Positions 25,097-35,200 of a DNA stretch of 64,000 nt are shown here, piece by piece. Within the stretch, counting starts at the first letter, position 1, and the number at the start of each line of letters is the position of its first letter. This DNA comes from Oscillospiraceae bacterium (GTDB lineage: Bacteria > Bacillota > Clostridia > Oscillospirales > Oscillospiraceae): NCBI GenBank assembly GCA_009785345.1, contig WQWL01000001.1, positions 1-64,000 of the forward strand, read 5' to 3'. Made by a program: the position numbers and the translations under genes. Under the pieces are notes generated by a model. The model did not search any database. It had not been told where the DNA came from and saw only the letters and a program-made list of their open reading frames with translations.

Positions 25097-27853
25097 ATGA
25101 AAAAGAGAATCATATGTATATTTCTTGTTATTGTAATGTCATTGACGCTGTTACCCATGGCGTCACTGGCTACCAGTGAATTGTCAGATGATGCATCTGT
25201 TGTATTCGATGGTGATTTCAATTTCAGTTCTGCAACAGTAAATGGACTCAATGTAGGCGGAGCAAACAGGCTAACATTAACACTCAACAGTAGTGCTGCT
25301 GTCGAAGGAGCACAAATTCGTGTGCTGGCGGTAAGATATATACCACCGTACAATTCAACTGATATGCCGAATGCAACAGGTATACCGGGCGGCATAACTC
25401 TCATGACAAATGAGATTGGTCACTACTTTGACCATTATCAAGCAATTCCACTACTTGCGACAGACGTAACAGTCAATTTGCCGCAAGGTGAAAGCGTACA
25501 CACAGTAAGATTGAGTCAAATACTCTATATGACACTTGCCACGCAAATTGAGGTAGTGCTTCCGCAAGGTTCACAAGCAACGGTTGGACTGGTTGGAGCT
25601 CCTGTAGCATCTCTTGATGTGCCGGGAATCGATTGGGGCTTACTCCATACCCTTACACCAACAGGTCCGGGCACGATGAACAACTTGACTCAAGTAGTTC
25701 CTGATTCCATAAGAACAGCGGCTGATGACCCACTTTTCTCATTAGCCGAGCAATACAGTGAGTTTTTCCAAATTGGAAATGTCAACTCACAAATCGTTCC
25801 GGGAAGTGCATGGGCAAGGCAACACTTTAACACGGTAACTGCTGAAAATCACCATAAACCAAGCTTCCTTCAAAATGCAGCCGGCGCATGGACACTCAAT
25901 AATGCGACCAGTAACGCTCTTGTCAACTATGCGATTGCAAATGATGTTGACGTAGTGGGTCATGTGCTTATATGGCATGGCCAGTCGCAAAATCTTCATC
26001 ACCCAGGTCCCGCAAGTACGAGAGAACAGGCTATGGTGACTATGGAAAACTACATCCGTACTGTACTCCAGCACTTTGACCAACATGTGTTCCCGCCGGA
26101 AAGCGCAAGAGCTGGTCAGAGAATATTTAGTGCATGGGATGTCATCAATGAGGCGTTCATAAACGAGATTCCATACGTCAGCGAAGAAGATGCGAACACA
26201 CCCGGAACATGGAAGCGCTTTTTGCGTAAGAGCACTCAGACAGTTCGCGGATGGGAAAATGCACCCGGAAGCGGTAATCCCGGTCATGTCGGCGGTGCTG
26301 CTATGGCAAATAGATTCCATTGGTACGATGCATTTGCCAATGGCGCTGATTTAGAAGCCGGTGAAAGTGGAGCAGATTTTGTATATTACTCCTTTGTATT
26401 TGCCCGCAGATACTCCGATACTGTACTGGTGTACAACGACTTCAACATATATGAAGAAGGTAAGGCTCTTATGGTTGCTCAGATGGTTTCTGAGATTAAT
26501 GCAAGATATGCCTACGAACAACCAAACTATGAGTTCTTTGGAGGTCCCGATCCACGTCAGTTGATTGAAGTTGTTGGAATGCAAGGTCACTGGTACCTAC
26601 AAGATACTCCTGCGCGCGACCCGCAACGTGGCGTGCAGAGAGCTTTAGAGATATTGCGCGAAATTGACGTGAGAGTTCATATTAGCGAGCTTGACTTATT
26701 CGTTCATTTCCCATATGGCGCACAGGGTGGAGGTCATTTTGGAGCACCTCAACTAAGACACTGGCAACCGTCATGGCTTGATAATACCCAAGGTGATACA
26801 ACTTACTGGAGAACACGCTTCGGTCTTCCGATTGATGAGCCGCCACCAGCCAACTTTGGTAGATACATAGAGGCTATTCAGGCTCAAAAATTTGCAGAAA
26901 TATTTATGGTATTAAAAGAGAATGCAGACATTGTCGACCGTGTGACATTCTGGGGCTTACGTGATAATAATAGCTGGAGAGCAGCACTTGCTCCTCTACT
27001 ATGGTATGCTGATGTTGCTGGGCAACCAAATCCAAAAATGGCTTACTACGCAGTGGCGTTTCCTGCTCAATTCCTTGGTTATGATCCGGTTACACCACCT
27101 ACACAAAGTGTCAATCTTGTCAGGATTACTCCTGCGAGTACAGATTCTTTGCAAGCGGGCTACGACAGATCATTCGTCGCTGGTGTTTTCGGAAATGGAA
27201 GCCCGGCTCAGAGCGTTAAGTGGACTGTTGAAGGTGGTGTGAGTGGTACAAGTATTTCAGAAGATGGAGTTCTCACAGTTGCGCCTTTTGAGACTGCACA
27301 GAGACTGAGAATCAGAGCTACATCAACCGTAGATCCAAGTGTATACGGCATAGCTGTGATGGATGTTGAAATAGATTCATCACTTGAACTTGCAGACACT
27401 TTTGATGGAACAAATCCGAGAAATTTGAATGCACTTCTGGAACAAGGTTATGATGTCATTTTGCAAACTCCGAACAATCTAGGTATTTTTGCACAACACA
27501 GTCCACTCGTAGTACCTGAGGGCACAACGTTGTTCGTAGCCAGCACTCTAAACATACAACGTGATGCCGAGCTTATTATTAAAGGCAGAGTTGTGGTATT
27601 AGATGGTGGCAGGATAAACAATCAGGGTGGAACCGGCGGCGGCACGATAACGGTTGCACCAACCGGCACACTCTTCAATGCTGGATGGGTAGAGAACGTA
27701 ACAAACTCAACCATTGCAAACAATGGAACAATCATTAATGACGGCAGATTCGAAATCCGTGCAGGTGTTACTTTCTATGATCTAGGTGATGTTGAGGGGC
27801 AAAATCCATTGAACATCAATCGCAATGCCATAGTGCAACTTCCTGCGGAGTAA
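25097..27853 (+). CDS. Secreted GH10 xylanase with Ig-like and solenoid domains
   Basis: The start is moved 45 codons downstream of the track, to the ATG with GGAGG 6 bases ahead and a proper signal peptide (MKKRIICIFLVIVMSLTLLPMASLA). The 918-residue protein has a beta-rich N-terminal region to about 170, then a GH10 barrel (about 200-660): GHVLIWHGQ, the acid/base in WDVINEAF (Glu352), YNDFN, the nucleophile in HISELD (Glu531) and TFWGLRDNNSW. GH10 enzymes are retaining endo-beta-1,4-xylanases. A BIG2-like Ig domain (about 672-765) follows, and then the same C-terminal solenoid domain as the two upstream enzymes (768-918). The three genes form one hemicellulose-degrading set. Confidence 0.93.
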   Translation: MKKRIICIFLVIVMSLTLLPMASLATSELSDDASVVFDGDFNFSSATVNGLNVGGANRLTLTLNSSAAVEGAQIRVLAVRYIPPYNSTDMPNATGIPGGITLMTNEIGHYFDHYQAIPLLATDVTVNLPQGESVHTVRLSQILYMTLATQIEVVLPQGSQATVGLVGAPVASLDVPGIDWGLLHTLTPTGPGTMNNLTQVVPDSIRTAADDPLFSLAEQYSEFFQIGNVNSQIVPGSAWARQHFNTVTAENHHKPSFLQNAAGAWTLNNATSNALVNYAIANDVDVVGHVLIWHGQSQNLHHPGPASTREQAMVTMENYIRTVLQHFDQHVFPPESARAGQRIFSAWDVINEAFINEIPYVSEEDANTPGTWKRFLRKSTQTVRGWENAPGSGNPGHVGGAAMANRFHWYDAFANGADLEAGESGADFVYYSFVFARRYSDTVLVYNDFNIYEEGKALMVAQMVSEINARYAYEQPNYEFFGGPDPRQLIEVVGMQGHWYLQDTPARDPQRGVQRALEILREIDVRVHISELDLFVHFPYGAQGGGHFGAPQLRHWQPSWLDNTQGDTTYWRTRFGLPIDEPPPANFGRYIEAIQAQKFAEIFMVLKENADIVDRVTFWGLRDNNSWRAALAPLLWYADVAGQPNPKMAYYAVAFPAQFLGYDPVTPPTQSVNLVRITPASTDSLQAGYDRSFVAGVFGNGSPAQSVKWTVEGGVSGTSISEDGVLTVAPFETAQRLRIRATSTVDPSVYGIAVMDVEIDSSLELADTFDGTNPRNLNALLEQGYDVILQTPNNLGIFAQHSPLVVPEGTTLFVASTLNIQRDAELIIKGRVVVLDGGRINNQGGTGGGTITVAPTGTLFNAGWVENVTNSTIANNGTIINDGRFEIRAGVTFYDLGDVEGQNPLNINRNAIVQLPAE

Positions 27854-27933
27854 TTGTGGTTTTAAAAGGCACAGTGGCATATTTAACGAAAGTAACAGAA
27901 GTTTAAACTTAAAATGTAGATAAGCTGACAAGA

Positions 27934-27972
27934 CTAAACACCCTGATTGATTAATGCAATCGGGGTGTTTAG
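27934..27972. terminator. Bidirectional terminator between convergent genes
   Basis: CTAAACACCCTGATTG and CAATCGGGGTGTTTAG form a long stem with a 7-base loop and one imperfect pair, placed between the GH10 gene and the convergent ATPase gene. AT-rich flanks on both sides fit use in both directions. Confidence 0.75.
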
Positions 27973-28041
27973 CACTTTGTTTATGGTAATGAAAACTGAT
28001 ATATTTTCCACATAGTGTGGACTTGGTGCTCATCCACACAG

Positions 28042-29373
28042 CTATTCAGAAATATATCGTTTTAATAAGAATGCGCAAAAGTATGGAAAAGTGTAGATGC
28101 TATCACTAAAGCCTATGTTACCACCAGTAAGCTTAATCCCGTACCTTATGTCAGAATATTTTTCGCTTCTAATCAGCGTACTTAGTGACTTTGATTTACT
28201 ACTTTTTGCCTTCACCTCGACAGGAATTAATTCTGAAGCGGTTCTGATAAAAAAATCTTGCTCAAGCGTCGAATCATCACGTTTATAATAATATAATCCG
28301 TAACCACATTTTGCTAACGCTTCACCTACGATGTTTTCGAATAATGCACCCTTATATACACCAAGGTTCTTATTTGCTCTAAGGTCGTCCTGCGCCTCTT
28401 CATCAAGCATTGCCACAAGCAAGCCATTATCAGCGAAATAAATTTTATATTTCGTATCATCGTAATTTCCTTTAAGCGGAAGCTCCGGGAAATTTAGGCA
28501 GTAGCAAAGATTTATCATACCAGCATCACTTAGCCATTCTATGCAACCCCGATAATCTTTGAAACGAGCTCCTGATGTAACTTTTGAAATCTGAAATTTT
28601 TTATTATCTTTTGCAAGTTGAGGTGGAATTTGATTGAATACATTTTGTATGCGAGTTTGGTCTAGACCTATCGCGTATTTTCGTATATCCTCCTTGTAGT
28701 CGGCAATCAGCTGTCTTTGGATATCTAACGAACCTTCAAAAGTGCCTTTCACGATATACTCCCTAACAACTGCCGGCATACCACCAAGTATGCAATAGTC
28801 AAGAAATAACGAGTTGCAAGTTGATAGTAGGGCATCATTAAATGGCATCAATTTTATCATGTAATCAAGCATATCAGTGATAAATGAGTTGTCATAACCT
28901 CGTGCCCACAAAAACTCCTCAAAATCGAGAGATTTCATTTCGTAATCTGTTTTATAACCAACACTGTTGCTTTCAATTCTTCGATAGTTTATGCCGAGCA
29001 TTGAACCGCTACATATCACATCAAACCGACCATCAATACTAAAAAATTTGAGTGATGTAGATATTTCGGGAAACTCTTGTAGCTCATCAAATATTATGAT
29101 AGTTTTATCGGAGGTGAATATTTTTGATGGGTCAATACGGGAAATGTTTTTTACAATATTTTCTGCCTTATAACCGTCTGCTGTAATGGTTTTGTATTTA
29201 GGCTCTTCAACAAAGTTGATGTAAATTATGTTTTTATAATTGTCCGAAGCAAATTTGTTTATAGATTCAGTTTTCCCGACTTGACGTGCGCCTTTGACAA
29301 CAAGTGGTTTTCTATCAGGGTTGCTTTTCCAATCAATGAGGAATGTATCAACCTTACGACTCAAATAAAGCAT
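28042..29373 (-). CDS. AAA ATPase with DUF4143 domain
   Basis: This 443-residue protein begins MLYLSRKVDTFL; the downstream ATG is preferred because AGGAGG precedes it. It has a Walker A motif (VVKGARQVGKTESI, near residue 30), Walker B (TIIIFDELQE, near 90), a sensor-like serine (ICSGSMLGI), and a C-terminal DUF4143 region with a nuclease-like LIPVEVKAKSSKS segment. Members of this AAA_14/DUF4143 family are common singletons in anaerobes and archaea; their function is unknown. It stands alone here, convergent with the xylanase gene. Confidence 0.85.
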   Translation of the reverse strand: MLYLSRKVDTFLIDWKSNPDRKPLVVKGARQVGKTESINKFASDNYKNIIYINFVEEPKYKTITADGYKAENIVKNISRIDPSKIFTSDKTIIIFDELQEFPEISTSLKFFSIDGRFDVICSGSMLGINYRRIESNSVGYKTDYEMKSLDFEEFLWARGYDNSFITDMLDYMIKLMPFNDALLSTCNSLFLDYCILGGMPAVVREYIVKGTFEGSLDIQRQLIADYKEDIRKYAIGLDQTRIQNVFNQIPPQLAKDNKKFQISKVTSGARFKDYRGCIEWLSDAGMINLCYCLNFPELPLKGNYDDTKYKIYFADNGLLVAMLDEEAQDDLRANKNLGVYKGALFENIVGEALAKCGYGLYYYKRDDSTLEQDFFIRTASELIPVEVKAKSSKSKSLSTLIRSEKYSDIRYGIKLTGGNIGFSDSIYTFPYFCAFLLKRYISE

Positions 29374-29449
29374 TGTAATGCCTCCTGTGGGTAACATTGT
29401 TTAGTTAATTATACCTTATAAGAATTGGAGAAGCAAGCACATATCACTG

Positions 29450-29530
29450 AAAAATGAGTGAATAAATTGCCGAACAACGCAAAAAATGAGCGATAAATCG
29501 AAAAAATCACACAAAAATTGAGTGAAAATG
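29450..29530. repeat. Three imperfect tandem repeats with 32-base period
   Basis: AAAAATGAGTGA, AAAAATGAGCGA and AAAAATTGAGTGA recur with their TGAG cores exactly 32 bases apart, upstream of the AAA/DUF4143 gene. They may be binding sites for a regulator or a decayed repeat. The rest of the 29374-29613 gap shows nothing else. Confidence 0.35.
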
Positions 29531-29613
29531 GATGGTGGTCAAAATGACAATCAAGCTGAATTATCGAGAAAATTCTACAATTAAAATGAATACATTATTA
29601 TATAATTGGTTTA

Positions 29614-30102
29614 CTACTTCCCAAAAACCAAATTCTTAAACACAGTTTTATCAGTGGTAGAGTTTTCGATAACTACCGCATTAACGGTTTTTTGATAGAA
29701 ATCTATGGCGTCACCTACATAACCAATTATTGCATACCCATATCCTTTTTCTTTCATTGCCTCCAGGCACTTGCCGAGTAGTGCCTTTCCTATACCTTTT
29801 CCACGTAATTGCGGAGAAACACCGGTCGGTCCAAAAAAGCCTAGTGCAGTAGAATCATAACATGCAAAGCCGATTATTTCACAATCTTTGACGGCTATGA
29901 AACAGGAAGAAGGATTGTTGAAAATTGCTTTTTCGCATTCGTATGCCCATCCTTCATTAGTATCAAAATGCATATTTACAAAATCAGTTATTTTACGCTT
30001 ATCAAAGGGCATAGCTCGCTTGATAATGATTTTGTCATTACCTAGCTGAGTGTCTATGTCTATTTTTGGCATATTATATAGATTCACTAACAAATCAGTC
30101 AT
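29614..30102 (-). CDS. GNAT family N-acetyltransferase
   Basis: This 162-residue protein has the acetyl-CoA-binding motif A of the GNAT fold (GPTGVSPQLRGKGIGKALLGKCLEAMKEKGYGYAIIG, about 93-130), preceded by FIAVKDCEIIGFACYD. It should transfer an acetyl group to a small molecule or protein amine; the substrate cannot be told. It is divergent from xylB, with a 217-base gap that holds the xylB promoter region. No partner gene is evident. Confidence 0.85.
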   Translation of the reverse strand: MTDLLVNLYNMPKIDIDTQLGNDKIIIKRAMPFDKRKITDFVNMHFDTNEGWAYECEKAIFNNPSSCFIAVKDCEIIGFACYDSTALGFFGPTGVSPQLRGKGIGKALLGKCLEAMKEKGYGYAIIGYVGDAIDFYQKTVNAVVIENSTTDKTVFKNLVFGK

Positions 30103-30227
30103 GATATTACAACCTCTTTCTGATTAATTTTGTTGAGCCCATTGCAAATATATATTTACATGGAGTATAATGGTAAGCGCTTGAGCAAATTTATACTTTC
30201 CTTAGTAATTTTCTTTAGCATACAGCA

Positions 30228-30257
30228 GATACAAAAATCTGTCAAAGTGTTTATATT
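30228..30257 (+). promoter_or_regulatory. Probable xylB promoter
   Basis: A -10 box TATATT (30252-30257), identical to that of the hemicellulase promoter, follows a weak -35 (GATACA) at 18 bases. The shared operator starts 4 bases after it, at the expected transcription start. Confidence 0.45.
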
Positions 30258-30261
30258 AAAA

Positions 30262-30274
30262 TGTGCACGAGCAC
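30262..30274. promoter_or_regulatory. Operator-like palindrome before xylB
   Basis: TGTGCACGAGCAC, extended here to the inverted repeat TGTGC-ACGA-GCACA, is identical over 13 bases to the site at 15721-15733. It lies 45 bases before the xylB start codon. A LacI-type repressor responding to xylose or xylo-oligosaccharide is the simplest reading; no such regulator gene is in the window. Confidence 0.65.
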
Positions 30275-30319
30275 ACTTTCTCAACTCCAATAAACAAAAT
30301 AAGTAAGGTGGTACATCAA

Positions 30320-31843
30320 ATGAAATATCTAATTGGCATTGACCTTGGTACGTCCGGAACGAAAACAGTGTTGTTCAGTGAAGATGGTATTGCTATTTGC
30401 TCGGCAACTGAAGAGTATCCACTCTATCAGCCTAATAATGGATGGGCTGAACAAGACCCAGCAGATTGGTGGAATGCTTGCATTTCGACAGTAAAGAAAG
30501 TTTTTTCTGATTCCGGTGTGAATCCGAAGGATGTAGCAGGAATCGGTTTTTCCGGACAAATGCATGGTCTTGTGATGCTTGATGAGGATGGCAATGTAAT
30601 TCGTAATAGTATCATTTGGTGTGACGGTCGTACTGCTGATGAATGTGCAGAAATTACCAGGCGAGTCGGAGAATCGCACTTGGTTGATATAACTGCCAAC
30701 CAGGCAGTGACAAGCTTTACTGCCGGAAAAATACTATGGGTTCGAAATCATGAACCTGAGAATTACAAACGTTGCAGACATATACTTTTGCCGAAAGACT
30801 ATATCCGTTATAAATTGACAGGCAAATTTGGAATGGAAGTAAGTGATGCCTCCGGTATGAATATGCTTGATATACATGAGCGCATTTGGTCTGATGAAGT
30901 TTTGAAGGCACTTGATATTGATAGTGAATTACTTCCTGATGTTGGCGAATCATCTGATATTGCAGGTGCTGTTACCGCAGAAGCAGCTGCTTTAACAGGG
31001 CTTACCGAAGGAACGCCTGTTGTATATGGTGGTGGTGATAATGCAGCAGCAGCAGTCGGAACAGGTGTTGTTGAAAAAGGAAAAGCATTTATCACAATTG
31101 GCACATCCGGTGTACTCTATGCGCATACCGATAGTGTTGCAATAGACGCCGATGGTCGCATTAATACATTTTGTACAGCTGTTCCTGATTCATGGGCGGT
31201 GTTTGGCTGTACATTAGCTGCCGGAATGTCTCTGCAATGGCTTCGTAACAACTTTTTCCAAGCAGAAATGGATACGGCAAAAGGACTTGGCAAAGATCCA
31301 TATACAATCATGACTGAGCAAGCTGAACGCATTCCAATTGGTGCCAATCGTCTGATTTTCTTACCATACTTAATGGGAGAACGTAGCCCGATTCTTGATC
31401 CAAATGCACGTGGAGTATTCTTTGGTCTCTCTGCAATCCATACAAAATATGACATGTTACGCAGCGTTATGGAGGGTGTTATATATGCGCAAAAGCAATG
31501 TTTAGATTTCCATCGTGCAATGGGTATTGAATTTAATGAGATATATGCTACCGGTGGTGGTGGCACAAGTCCACTTTGGCGTCAAATGATTGCGGATATT
31601 TTTGAACTACCTGTAGTTACAATCCAAAATAGGGAAGGTCCGGCACTTGGCGCAGCGATACTAGCCGGAGTTGGAGCAGGTCTATATCCGAGCATTCCAG
31701 AAGCATGTAAGCGCATTATTAAGGTTAATGATCCGCAATTGCCAATTGCAAAGAATACTAATGAGTATGCACCATATTATAAGCTTTTCCGTGACCTCTA
31801 TCCCAGTATGAAAGAAAACTTTCAAACATTAGCGAAACTCTGA
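30320..31843 (+). CDS. xylB: Xylulokinase
   Basis: This 507-residue FGGY-family kinase starts at the ATG after AAGGTGG (19 codons inside the ORF-track entry). It phosphorylates D-xylulose to xylulose 5-phosphate, feeding xylose into the pentose phosphate pathway. Typical signs are YLIGIDLGTSGTKTVLF at the N-terminus, GFSGQMHGLVMLD (the xylulokinase substrate motif with MHG), ASGMNMLD, VYGGGDNAAAAVGTG and GGGGTSPLWRQMIADI. Length is normal. It shares an operator-like site with the hemicellulase cluster, so it probably completes the same xylan-use regulon. No xylose isomerase or transporter lies beside it. Confidence 0.93.
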   Translation: MKYLIGIDLGTSGTKTVLFSEDGIAICSATEEYPLYQPNNGWAEQDPADWWNACISTVKKVFSDSGVNPKDVAGIGFSGQMHGLVMLDEDGNVIRNSIIWCDGRTADECAEITRRVGESHLVDITANQAVTSFTAGKILWVRNHEPENYKRCRHILLPKDYIRYKLTGKFGMEVSDASGMNMLDIHERIWSDEVLKALDIDSELLPDVGESSDIAGAVTAEAAALTGLTEGTPVVYGGGDNAAAAVGTGVVEKGKAFITIGTSGVLYAHTDSVAIDADGRINTFCTAVPDSWAVFGCTLAAGMSLQWLRNNFFQAEMDTAKGLGKDPYTIMTEQAERIPIGANRLIFLPYLMGERSPILDPNARGVFFGLSAIHTKYDMLRSVMEGVIYAQKQCLDFHRAMGIEFNEIYATGGGGTSPLWRQMIADIFELPVVTIQNREGPALGAAILAGVGAGLYPSIPEACKRIIKVNDPQLPIAKNTNEYAPYYKLFRDLYPSMKENFQTLAKL

Positions 31844-31866
31844 TTTTCCTATAAATATATGATTGT

Positions 31867-31903
31867 AATATTAGTGTGTACATTATCTGTGCACACTAAT
31901 ATT
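31867..31903 (+). terminator. Terminator after xylB
   Basis: AATATTAGTGTG and CACACTAATATT make a 12-bp perfect stem with a 13-base loop, followed by TTCTATATATAG, 23 bases after the xylB stop. Confidence 0.7.
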
Positions 31904-32217
31904 TTCTATATATAGTCACGATTCTGTTGATTATTACTAAATATGGTGATTTTGTTGAAATATCTATTGATATGTATGCGTATTCGGAGTATAATGTTAG
32001 CTGAATATTAATACTAAGCACCAATAGAACAGCAGACATCTTTTCGTAATATTTTCCGTCTGGCATCGTTGTCCTCCTTGCCTTACGATAGTAAGGTCGC
32101 GTCGTCCGCCTCACCAGCCGAATAATATTCTCGAAAATCTTATCTACTCTTCTATCGGTGTTCAGTATAATACCAAACACTAACAAAATAGGTGCTTGGT
32201 ATGACAATTGAAAGCTG
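31904..32217. other. Intergenic region before smc
   Basis: A -10-like TATAAT stands at 32166-32171 before smc without a clear -35. On the minus strand a strong ribosome site (AAGGAGG, 6 bases before an ATG at 32066) opens a 56-codon frame (MPDGKYYEKMSAVLL...) running to 31896 with a hydrophobic stretch. A small palindrome CCTTAC-GATA-GTAAGG lies just above it. The frame has no recognisable family and runs into the xylB terminator, so I do not call it a gene. Confidence 0.3.
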
Positions 32218-35200
32218 GTGTTTATTCTGTATCTAAAATCTCTAGAAATACAAGGATTTAAGTCATTTCCTAATTCAACCCGCCTTACTTTTGATAAACC
32301 TATAACAGGCATCGTTGGACCAAATGGAAGTGGTAAATCTAATATATCTGATGCCATTCTATGGGTTATGGGCGAGCAGTCTACAAAAACCCTGCGTGGC
32401 GGAAAAATGGAGGACGTTATTTTTGGGGGAACTCAAAGGCGTTCTCAAAAAAGTTTCGCCGAAGTTTCATTAATATTGGATAATTCAGAAGGTCGATTAC
32501 AAGTCGATACTTCTGAAGTTATGCTTACAAGAAGATACTATCGCTCCGGCGAAAGTGAATATTATATAAATCAATCACTGGTCAGATTGAAAGACATGAA
32601 TGACCTTTTAATGGATACAGGACTTGGTCGTGAAGGTTACTGTATAATTGGTCAAGGCAGAATTGGTGAGATTTTATCAACAAAAAGTAAAGACAGACGT
32701 GAAATCTTTGAAGAAGCAGCGGGTATTTCGCGTTATCGTCACAGAAAAGATGAGTCTGAAAGAAAACTTCAGCAAACAGAAGAGAATTTACTTAGAATTG
32801 GTGACAAAATTTCAGAATTGGAGCTACAAGTCGGTCCATTGCGTGAGCAAGCTGAAATAGCAAAGAAGTATTTGCTTTTGAGAGATGAACAGCGTGGTCT
32901 TGAAATATCTATGTGGTTAAAAGAGTTAGAAGGTCTATCAACTCGCTCTGAAAAGGCAGAGATGGACCATATCACCGCAACACGCTCATTAGACGCAGTA
33001 ACTTTGGATTTAAACTCATTCTTCGATGATTCTGAATCATTATCAGAACTAACCCGAGACAGTGATGTTGAAGCTGAATCTATCCGTGAGTTGGTATCTG
33101 CGTCTGAAGGAAAACACAGTGATATTGAAAGCTCAATTGCCGTATTAAAATCCCAACTTAAAGGTAACAATGACCAAATTGAAAATATTGGTCAAGAATT
33201 GCAGAGCCAAGACGAACGTGAAGGTGGTGTTGGCTCACAAATTCGTGACCGTGAAGATAGGCTTGAAGTTATTGCGGAAGAAAAATCTCAAAAAGAAAAT
33301 AAGATGAATGCTCTGGTAACAGAACTCCAAGATATCTCAAACACTACAGGTGAATCTTCAGCAACACAAACTGAACTTCTAAAGAATGAAAATGAATTAC
33401 AAATATCACACAGTGATAAAAAATCTGAACTTTCTGCTCTTGCATCCCAAGCACAAGAACTTTTCGACATGGACGAATCCGTCAAACAGGAGCTTGCCGG
33501 TGCTAAAGATGATCTCAAAAAACAAGAAGAAGAACATGCGTATTGTGTAAAAAAATTACAAAAAGCAAGAGATGAAGCCGAATCATTAGAAAATGTACTA
33601 AAAGGTCTTACAATCAAAGCTGAGAATCGTATTAAAAAAGCTGAGAAAGTAGGGGAGACAGTTGAACGTCTAACTTTCGACCTAAAAACACTCGAATCCA
33701 GAAAAGCACTGCTAACAGAAATGGAAAGAGAATATCAAGGATATTCAAAATCTGTAAAACTTGTTATGCAAGAGCGTTCACGTGGTTCATTGAGAAATAT
33801 TCACGGTACTGTCGGTAGTTTAATAAAAACAAATGAAGAATATGCCATAGCTATTGAGACTGCGCTTGGTCATGCTATGCAGAACATTATTGTTGAAACC
33901 GAAGAAGATGGCAAGGCGGCAATAAATTATTTGAAACGCAGAGATGGCGGTAGAGCTACTTTTCTTCCCATATCAACAGTACAAGGTAATGTGCTGAATG
34001 AAAATGAATTCAGTAATGACAACGGATTTGAGGGTCTGGCAATTAATCTTGTTGATTTCGATTCAAAATATGAAGGAATATATGCAAGACTGCTTGGACG
34101 TGTAATTATTGCTGATGATTTGAATAATGCTGTCAAGCTCGCTAAAAAGCATAAACATCGTTATAAAATCGTAACACTGGATGGGCAAGTCATGAATGCC
34201 GGCGGCTCGATGACTGGTGGTTCAGCGGCTAATACTGCTGGTATGCTTTCTCGTGCCAATGAGCTTGAGCAACTTAGCGGACGTATCAGTTCATGTAGTG
34301 ACAGTTTGGCAAATGCACAGCGTGAGCACGCAGAATGCGTTCGTGAAAGGACTGCAGCAGAATACGAGTTAAGCACAGCTAAAACAGAATTGCAAACTAC
34401 GAAAGAAAAAGTCATGAAGAGAGAATTGGAAGAATCTCATCATGTTATATTGCTTGATACACTTAAGGAAAATATCAAATCATTTGAAGGCGAAATTACT
34501 TCAATTGAAAATAGAATTGAGCAAAACCTTGAGAAAACAGACTTATTGAAAAAACAAATTGTTGATGTTGAAACGCAAATTACCGAATTAAAAGAAGAGA
34601 TTGAAACTGCAATTCGTGGTCATGAGGCGCTTGCCCAAGAACGTGAACGAGTTAATTCTGTTATTGCAGAACTACGTGCTGAAACTGCAGCCCTAGATGC
34701 AGAAGCAGATTCATTATCTAAGGCAGTGAGCGAGCTTACTGAGCTACGTAATCAAATGTTCAGTAGTCGTGAGCGTCAGATGGAAACAATTGATGGATTG
34801 AAAACGAAAAATGATCACATCTTATCTGAAATAGCAGATAATGAACGTAGAGCAGCAAGAGTCCTGGATGAGATAGAGTCTCACAAAGCTCGTTTATCTA
34901 AACTAAACGATAAGAAATTTGAGATTGAGGAAAAACGAAACTCTCTTAATAAAGCAATAAAAGACAAAAATGAAGAGCAAATTCTTCTCCAAAACGAATG
35001 TGCAAGACTTGAACAGAGAAAACAAAGTATTGAAATGGAAGAAAAGCAAATCATTGATAAGCTTTGGGATCAATATGAACTTTCAAGATCAGCTGCAGCA
35101 AATGCAGGTGCGCCAATTGAAAGTGTTAAAACTGCACAGAAGAGAATAAGTGCAATTAAGCGTGAAGTGTCAGATTTAGGTAATCCAAATATTGGTGCAA

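Noticed and set aside
29450-29530. CRISPR array
   Set aside because: The repeated units are short, imperfect and only three in number, and no cas gene is present.
31896-32357. 153-residue minus-strand ORF before smc
   Set aside because: Its 5' half overlaps smc. The part after an internal ATG at 32066 has a good ribosome site but no family and runs into the xylB terminator, so it is noted but not called.
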